6,314 nucleotides of DNA. Source: an uncultured Planctomycetaceae bacterium. Lineage in GTDB: Bacteria; Planctomycetota; Planctomycetia; Planctomycetales; Planctomycetaceae. Positions within the stretch are counted from its first letter, which is position 1. The number at the start of each line of letters is the position of its first letter. A program made the position numbers and the translations under genes. Where the stretch lies: NCBI GenBank assembly GCA_903823545.1, contig CAIJTL010000084.1, positions 1 through 6,314 of the forward strand, given 5' to 3'. The notes below the pieces were generated by a model, which saw only the letters and a program-made list of their open reading frames with translations, did not search any database and was not told the origin of the DNA. This document shows, piece after piece, positions 1 through 4,239 of this stretch.

Positions 1-133
1 AATCACTTTGGGGGAACGCGAAGGTGATTGCAAGTTGACGGAGTTTGTCAGTGGTCAGCGGCACTCGACAGCCTCGTATGACTCTCATTTGCATTCAACA
101 ACTGACGACGGACAAATTACAAAGGACCAATTC
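1..133. other. Upstream region of the DUF309 gene, no gene recognised
   Basis: The reading frame of the DUF309 gene stays open back to a TTG at position 8. The 42 extra residues it would add are polar and low in complexity, do not look like a signal peptide, and lie ahead of the point where family resemblance begins. I therefore treat this stretch as non-coding leader or the tail of an intergenic region. A TTGACG sequence at 35-40 resembles a -35 box, but no convincing -10 box follows at 16-18 bp, so I do not call a promoter. Confidence 0.5.
121..126 (+). promoter_or_regulatory. Ribosome binding site of the DUF309 gene
   Basis: AAAGGA lies 7 bases before the ATG at 134. It supports that ATG over the upstream in-frame TTG at position 8. 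Confidence 0.6.
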
Positions 134-526
134 ATGTCGGATGGATACCCGCCGCAGTACCTCGAAGGACTGCGATTATTCAACGAGGAGGAATTCTTTG
201 ATGCCCACGATGTGTGGGAGGAGTTGTGGTCAGAATCCGTCGGCGATGAAAAGAAATTCCTACAAGGACTGATTCAGGTTTCAGTCTCATTGTTTCATTT
301 TGGCAATGAGAACTTCGGCGGAGCTCGCAAGTTATACGACTCGGCGCGCGGCCGACTTGAACCTTACCGACCGAACTTTATGGGGGTCGATTTGGATTCA
401 TTTCTGATGGCCTATCAGGACTGTTTTCAGGAATTGCTCAACCATACCGATCGTTATCCCACCGATATCGAATTACGGGACGAACTCGTTCCGAAAATTC
501 CTATTCCGCAGGACGAAAACACATGA
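134..526 (+). CDS. DUF309 domain-containing protein
   Basis: This is a 130-residue, mostly helical, cytoplasmic protein of the DUF309 family, whose biochemical role is unknown. The family signature is clear: FN at residues 16-17, FF at 21-22, AH at 24-25, then WEELW at 28-32, followed by the helix KKFLQGLIQVSVSLFHF (about 40-56). His25, Glu29 and Trp32 belong to the conserved pattern. The length is normal for the family. The start at ATG 134 is chosen because it has a good ribosome binding site and because conserved sequence begins soon after it. The stop overlaps the start of the next gene by ATGA, so the two are probably translated together. There is no signal peptide or membrane segment. 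The family assignment is sure; the function is not known. Confidence 0.88.
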   Translation: MSDGYPPQYLEGLRLFNEEEFFDAHDVWEELWSESVGDEKKFLQGLIQVSVSLFHFGNENFGGARKLYDSARGRLEPYRPNFMGVDLDSFLMAYQDCFQELLNHTDRYPTDIELRDELVPKIPIPQDENT

Positions 527-1224
527 GCGATTTGTTTGAGGTCTCGGAGGAGTTAAGCCAATTTTCAGGCCAGGCTCCGTTGTTTCCGTTGCCAAACGCA
601 GTCCATTTTCCACATGCTTGGTTGCCGTTGCACATCTTTGAAGCACGCTATCGCCAGATGATTTCGGATGTGCTTGACGGTGATCGCCTAATTGCGATGG
701 CGTTGCTGCAACCGAATTGGGAAGCCAGCTATGACACGAAGCTAGCTCAGATTCATCCGATCGTTTGTCTGGGACATATCGCCGTCGAAGAGCGATTGTC
801 GGATGGACGATACAACTTGGCTTTGCGAGGTTTGTCGCGTGCACGAGTTGAGTATGAGATCGACGGTGTCGAACCTTATCGTGTTGCGAAATTGACTTTG
901 CTTCCGGACGAATACTCGCACCTGACGACGATTGATCGCCGAGAGCGACAACGCGAACTACTAACGAGCGCCGTCGAAGTTTTACCTGAGTTACAGTCTG
1001 ATCCGTTGCTGCACCAGCTTCTCGAAGCGGAGTTGCCGCTCGGGGTACTATGTGACGTCATATCACATTCGCTGGGAGTGAGTCCCGATGACGCAAGGCT
1101 ATTGCTGGAGGAGACTGACGTTGATCTCCGCCGCGAACTGGTGTTGAGTCATCTACATCAGCACAATCGCCGCCAGAAGGCAGGAGCAACCGGTGGCTTT
1201 CCTCCCGCCTTCAGCGTGAACTGA
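523..1224 (+). CDS. Stand-alone LON substrate-binding-domain protein
   Basis: This 233-residue protein resembles the N-terminal substrate-binding domain of Lon protease (the LON/PUA-like fold) without the AAA+ ATPase or Ser-Lys protease parts. The diagnostic stretch is LFPLPNAVHFPHAWLPLHIF at residues 20-39, continuing EARYRQM. Next come VCLGHI around 81-86 and DGRYNLALRGLSRARV at 94-109, all typical of this domain. Residues from about 135 on form a charged helical tail, and the last 20 residues are probably disordered. Such single-domain LON proteins are widespread in bacteria and their role is not settled; binding of unfolded or specific substrate proteins is an inference from Lon. AGGA at 510-513 lies 9 bases before the ATG. 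The start lies in the ATGA overlap with the DUF309 gene, which suggests translational coupling. The gene converges on the citrate synthase gene 20 bp away. Confidence 0.88.
   Translation: MSDLFEVSEELSQFSGQAPLFPLPNAVHFPHAWLPLHIFEARYRQMISDVLDGDRLIAMALLQPNWEASYDTKLAQIHPIVCLGHIAVEERLSDGRYNLALRGLSRARVEYEIDGVEPYRVAKLTLLPDEYSHLTTIDRRERQRELLTSAVEVLPELQSDPLLHQLLEAELPLGVLCDVISHSLGVSPDDARLLLEETDVDLRRELVLSHLHQHNRRQKAGATGGFPPAFSVN
1176..1212. terminator. Imperfect inverted repeat, candidate two-way terminator
   Basis: GAAGGCAGGAG at 1176-1186 pairs with CTCCCGCCTTC at 1202-1212 in 10 of 11 positions, with one A-C mismatch and a 15-base loop. It lies inside the last codons of the LON gene and 33 bp past the citrate synthase stop, where two transcripts converge with only a 20-bp gap. 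No run of T follows on either strand, so it is not a classical intrinsic terminator. A role in stopping or stabilising either transcript is inferred from position and stem strength. Confidence 0.35.
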
Positions 1225-1244
1225 TTCATTCGATCAACCAACTT

Positions 1245-2516
1245 TTAGCGTTTTTCGATCGGTAAGAACGAGCGAACGGTTGGGCCGGTGTAGACTTGCC
1301 GTGGCCGATTAATACGGCTGCCGGAGTCTTCGTTTTGCTCTTTCCAATGAGCGATCCAGCCAGGAAGGCGACCGAGTGCGAACATGACCGTAAACATGTT
1401 CGTCGGAATGCCCATTGCGCGATAAATGATGCCGCTATAGAAGTCAACGTTCGGATACAGCTTTCGTTCGATGAAGAACGAGTCGTTCAACGCAACCTCT
1501 TCGAGCTTCTTGGCGATGTCCAGAAGTGGATCATTGATTCCCAGTTGGCCGAGCACTTCGTCGCAGGTCTTCTTGAGGATCGTCGCGCGCGGATCGAAGT
1601 TCTTGTAGACGCGATGACCGAAGCCCATCAGCTTAAAGCCACTGTTTTTGTCTTTGGCCATGTCGACATATTTCTTGTAGTTGGCCCCGTCGCTACGGAT
1701 TTGTTCGAGCATTTCTAGGACGCTCTGATTAGCGCCGCCGTGCAGCGGCCCCCACAGAGCACAGATGCCTGCGGAGATTGTTGCATACAAATTGGCTTGG
1801 CTACTGCCGACGATTCGAACTGTGGATGTGCTACAGTTCTGCTCATGGTCGGCGTGCAGGATCAGCAACTTGTTGAGCGCTTTGACCCAAAGTTCGTTGA
1901 CTTGGTATTCCTCACACGGAACAGCATGAATCATCCGGAGGAAGTTCGCGCAATACGACAAGTCGTTTTGCGGGTAAATCGTCGGTTGTCCGATCGACTT
2001 TTTGTAGGCGTAGGCAGCGATCGTCTTTGTTTTTGCGAGCAGGCGGATGATGTGCTGATCAGAGTCTTCGCCTGGAACCGGTGGGTAGTAAGTTGAAAGC
2101 GAAGCAGCCATTGAACTGAGCACGGCCATCGGATGCGCTGTTGGCGGATAGCCTTCGTAGAACTTCTTCATGTCCTCATGGATCATGCTGTGGCGTGTCA
2201 GCTTTTCGCGGAACGTTGCCAACTGGTCTTTGTTGGGAAGCTCGCCATAGATCAGCAAGTGAGCCACTTCAACGAACGAAGCATGTTCGGCCAAATCGGC
2301 GATTTCATAACCCCGGTACCGCAGAATTCCTTGCTCACCGTCGATAAAGCAAATTGAGCTTTTGCAGGAACCTGTATTGCCGTAGCCAGAATCGAGCGTG
2401 ATTGCTCCAGTTTTGGCTCGCAAGGTCGTGATGTCGATGCCCACTTCCCCTTCGCTGCCGACAACAACGGGGAACTCGTATTCCTTACCAGCAAGAATCA
2501 GTTTCGCGGTGTCCAT
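1245..2516 (-). CDS. gltA: Citrate synthase, type II
   Basis: This enzyme condenses acetyl-CoA with oxaloacetate to give citrate, the entry step of the TCA cycle, in the cytoplasm. At 423 residues it matches the hexameric Gram-negative type (E. coli about 427), including the extra N-terminal beta domain. The three catalytic residues are present: His259 in GPLHGGAN, His301 in the signature GFGHRVYKNFDPRA (298-311), and Asp358 in NVDFYSG. The oxaloacetate-site His224 in HADHEQN is also kept. Residues aligning to the E. coli NADH allosteric site are mostly conserved: Arg108, His109, Met111, Arg158, Lys162, Gln177, Asn184 and Cys201, while E. coli Thr204 is replaced by Val199. The ATG at 2516 has AGGA four bases upstream (2521-2524). 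The gene is monocistronic in the window, divergent from the DUF1501 gene and convergent with the LON gene. Assignment is close to certain; NADH control is inferred. Confidence 0.98.
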   Translation of the reverse strand: MDTAKLILAGKEYEFPVVVGSEGEVGIDITTLRAKTGAITLDSGYGNTGSCKSSICFIDGEQGILRYRGYEIADLAEHASFVEVAHLLIYGELPNKDQLATFREKLTRHSMIHEDMKKFYEGYPPTAHPMAVLSSMAASLSTYYPPVPGEDSDQHIIRLLAKTKTIAAYAYKKSIGQPTIYPQNDLSYCANFLRMIHAVPCEEYQVNELWVKALNKLLILHADHEQNCSTSTVRIVGSSQANLYATISAGICALWGPLHGGANQSVLEMLEQIRSDGANYKKYVDMAKDKNSGFKLMGFGHRVYKNFDPRATILKKTCDEVLGQLGINDPLLDIAKKLEEVALNDSFFIERKLYPNVDFYSGIIYRAMGIPTNMFTVMFALGRLPGWIAHWKEQNEDSGSRINRPRQVYTGPTVRSFLPIEKR

Positions 2517-2536
2517 GATGTCCTGTTTTTGTTCTG

Positions 2537-2580
2537 GCCGGCGATGACCGGCGTCTCAAAAGGGGCCGAACGCTTTTCGG
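2537..2580 (-). promoter_or_regulatory. Two hairpins in the citrate synthase leader
   Basis: Read on the - strand, CCGAA/TTCGG (2580-2566, 5-base loop) comes first, then GCCGG/CCGGC (2552-2537, 6-base loop), both perfect 5-bp stems. The second ends about 13 bases before the ribosome binding site. The first is followed by CCCCTTTT, a weak U-tract. If transcription begins upstream of both, they would fold in the gltA 5' leader. A regulatory role is speculative, since short GC-rich stems also arise by chance. Confidence 0.22.
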
Positions 2581-2713
2581 TGGGGACGTATTGTTGTGGC
2601 GTCGTTGAGAAAATTCCAATCAGTGACGCGTCGGGTTTTAGGTCGAGTTAAGCGTTATCAGAAATGATGTGATGTGATTGGGGGCAAGAGATGAATTGTT
2701 CGCGTCCGGTCAG

Positions 2714-2746
2714 CATTCCAATAACTCTGTATCATTCTCGGAATGA
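2714..2746. promoter_or_regulatory. Inverted repeat, possible operator
   Basis: TCATTC-tcg-GAATGA at 2732-2746 is a perfect 6-bp inverted repeat just upstream of the putative -35 box of the DUF1501 gene. A further CATTCC half site lies at 2714-2719, nineteen bases before the equivalent CATTCT. The spacing and position would suit a dimeric regulator, but the regulator is unknown and the site is unproven. Confidence 0.25.
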
Positions 2747-2748
2747 AT

Positions 2749-2776
2749 TTGACCATAATCTTCCCGGTGTTACCTT
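2749..2776 (+). promoter_or_regulatory. Putative sigma70-like promoter of the DUF1501 gene
   Basis: TTGACC at 2749-2754 is a good -35 match. TACCTT at 2771-2776, 16 bp later, is a poor -10 match. Transcription would begin near 2783, giving a leader of about 24 bases that just includes the ribosome binding site. It is the best candidate in the intergenic region but is not strong. Confidence 0.3.
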
Positions 2777-2792
2777 AGGTTCGCCCGATTCC

Positions 2793-2800
2793 AAAGGAGA
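2793..2800 (+). promoter_or_regulatory. Strong ribosome binding site of the DUF1501 gene
   Basis: AAAGGAGA sits 6 bases before the ATG at 2807, close to the ideal Shine-Dalgarno sequence and spacing. It fixes the start of a protein whose twin-arginine signal begins 16 residues later. Confidence 0.75.
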
Positions 2801-2806
2801 TTCCTG

Positions 2807-4150
2807 ATGTTCTCACTCGGTAATCAATTGGCACGAACGTGTGGCGGGGTTGATCGTCGCAACTTTTTGCGAGTGGGCGGGCTGGCGACATTTGGATTGA
2901 GTTTACCGCAGCTCTTACAGGCCGAAGCAACGCAACCAGGGTCGACGCGTAAGGATGTGAATTGCATTCTGCTTTGGATGGGGGGCGGGCCGTCCAATAT
3001 TGATACATTCGATATGAAGCCCGATGCCCCCGCTGAGTATCGAGGGGAGTTCCGACCGATTGATTCGGCGCTGCCAGGACTTCCGGTTTGTGAGCATCTG
3101 CCGTTGATGGCCAAGCAAATGGACAAGGTTTGCTTGCTCCGCTCAGTGACCCACACCGAGAGTGGCGATCACACAGCGGCGAATCACTACATGCTTACCG
3201 GCTATCCTCAACGGCCTGATCCGAGCGGCCAGCCGGCCAATTCATTGATCTATCCTGCTTACGGGTCGGTCGTGAGTCGTGAGAAAGGTTGGCAAAACAG
3301 CATGCCGCCGTATGTTGTGTTGACGGGCAAACCGGCGGGATATATGGGATCGGGTTATCTCGGCTCGGCCTATAGCCCGTTATCGATCAAGGCTGATCCC
3401 AACGAACTGAAGTTTGCAGTGCAAGATGTGTCGATCCCCGATGTTGTCGGCACAGATCGAACTTCTCGACGCCGAACGATGTTGGCCGAACTCGATCAAT
3501 GGCAACGTCTGACCGATCGCAAGCTCGAACCATTGGTTGATCGCGATCGCTTTTATCAACAGGCGTATGATCTCATCACCTCGTCGTCTGCGAAGCGAGC
3601 ATTTCAGCTCGATGAAGAACCAGCAGCAGTTCGTGATCGGTACGGGCGGCATCGGTTTGGTCAGTCTGCATTACTAGCACGTCGACTGATCGAAGCTGGG
3701 GTGCGATTCGTCACCGTCGAGACTCATTGGTGGGACACTCATCAGAATAATTTCAAAGACTTGCGAGAGAGTCGGCTGCCGAATGTGGATCAATTCTGGT
3801 CCGCACTTCTGGAAGACCTCGATCAACGAGGATTGTTAAAAACGACTCTCGTCGTATGGATGGGCGAGTTCGGTCGGACTCCGAAGGTGAATGGAGCCGC
3901 GGGCCGAGATCACTGGGCACCGACAAGTACGATTTGTCTGAGCGGTGCTGGCGTAAAACACGGGACGATCGTCGGCCAGACTGACGGCAATTGCGCATTT
4001 CCCGTTGGCATGTCGCATTCCACGCACGACTTTGCCGCAACGATTTATCGTCTACTCGGTATCGACAGCACGAAAGAGTACCACACTCCCGATGGTCGCC
4101 CCGTGCTCGTTAATTACCACGGCAAGCCGATTCTCGAAGCGCTCAGTTAG
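2807..4150 (+). CDS. DUF1501 family protein with Tat signal
   Basis: This 447-residue exported protein belongs to the DUF1501 family, a branch of the alkaline phosphatase/sulfatase superfamily that is greatly expanded in planctomycetes; no substrate is known. A twin-arginine signal is visible: Arg17-Arg18 in DRRNFLR, a hydrophobic stretch at about 23-37, and a likely cut near Ala39, so it is probably exported folded. Family motifs follow in order: WMGGGPSNIDTFDMKP (57-72), HTAANHYMLTGY (122-133), LLARRLIEAGVRFVTV (289-304), WWDTHQNN (308-315), GEFGRTPK (353-360), GRDHW (366-370) and HDFAATIYRLLGID (407-420). Asp66, Asp310, His312 and the Asp-His of GRDHW are likely metal-site candidates by analogy with the superfamily. 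The length is complete for the family. The PPC gene follows after 89 bp on the same strand and is probably co-transcribed. The neighbouring PSD1/cytochrome gene often seen with DUF1501 is absent upstream, where gltA lies divergently. Confidence 0.93.
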   Translation: MFSLGNQLARTCGGVDRRNFLRVGGLATFGLSLPQLLQAEATQPGSTRKDVNCILLWMGGGPSNIDTFDMKPDAPAEYRGEFRPIDSALPGLPVCEHLPLMAKQMDKVCLLRSVTHTESGDHTAANHYMLTGYPQRPDPSGQPANSLIYPAYGSVVSREKGWQNSMPPYVVLTGKPAGYMGSGYLGSAYSPLSIKADPNELKFAVQDVSIPDVVGTDRTSRRRTMLAELDQWQRLTDRKLEPLVDRDRFYQQAYDLITSSSAKRAFQLDEEPAAVRDRYGRHRFGQSALLARRLIEAGVRFVTVETHWWDTHQNNFKDLRESRLPNVDQFWSALLEDLDQRGLLKTTLVVWMGEFGRTPKVNGAAGRDHWAPTSTICLSGAGVKHGTIVGQTDGNCAFPVGMSHSTHDFAATIYRLLGIDSTKEYHTPDGRPVLVNYHGKPILEALS

Positions 4151-4239
4151 CCGTTGAAATCGGTGCGTCGAATCTCAATTCGAGTTCGCCAAACCAGTGG
4201 ACGCCGTTTGAGAAAGCAGTTTGATTTGGGAGCAAGCCT
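4151..4239. other. Short gap between the DUF1501 and PPC genes
   Basis: The 89-bp gap has one small perfect hairpin, TCGAAT-ctca-ATTCGA at 4168-4183, with no T-run after it, so it is not a convincing terminator. No clear promoter is seen. This favours a shared transcript for the two flanking genes. Confidence 0.45.
4228..4232 (+). promoter_or_regulatory. Ribosome binding site supporting a TTG start
   Basis: GGGAG lies 7 bases before the TTG at 4240. The frame has a stop at 4222-4224, so the start must lie after it. The first in-frame ATG (4309) would cut off most of the signal peptide. Confidence 0.55.

Larger units (their letters stand above)
2517..2806. other. Divergent intergenic region between gltA and the DUF1501 gene
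   Basis: This 290-bp stretch has no credible gene. It must carry the promoters of both divergent genes. What I see in it: two small hairpins in the gltA leader (2537-2552 and 2566-2580), a short run of GATGT-like repeats near 2665-2679, an inverted repeat at 2732-2746, and a weak promoter at 2749-2776 facing the DUF1501 gene. For gltA only a poor match was found on the - strand: TTGGAA and AACAAT with 18 bp between them, around 2590-2620. I do not call it as a feature. Confidence 0.6.

Noticed and set aside
8..133. N-terminal extension of the DUF309 protein from a TTG at position 8
   Set aside because: The extra 42 residues show no family resemblance, and the ATG at 134 has a good ribosome binding site.
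473..844. 123-residue open frame on the - strand
   Set aside because: It lies antisense to the DUF309 and LON genes, shows no recognisable domain and has no ribosome binding site that I can see.
1229..1260. TTCGATC direct repeat around the citrate synthase stop
   Set aside because: It is 7 bp long and only two copies occur, one of them inside codons of gltA; expected by chance in this sequence.
1296..2096. Two + strand open frames inside the citrate synthase gene
   Set aside because: They are antisense to a well-conserved complete enzyme gene and have no recognisable product.
3543..3550. GCGATCGC, the cyanobacterial HIP1 octamer
   Set aside because: It appears once, within coding sequence, in a region rich in GATC-containing words; the gene content points to planctomycetes.
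4168..4183. TCGAAT-ctca-ATTCGA hairpin as a terminator between the DUF1501 and PPC genes
   Set aside because: The stem is only 6 bp, AT-containing, and has no T-run after it; not enough to split the two genes into separate transcripts.
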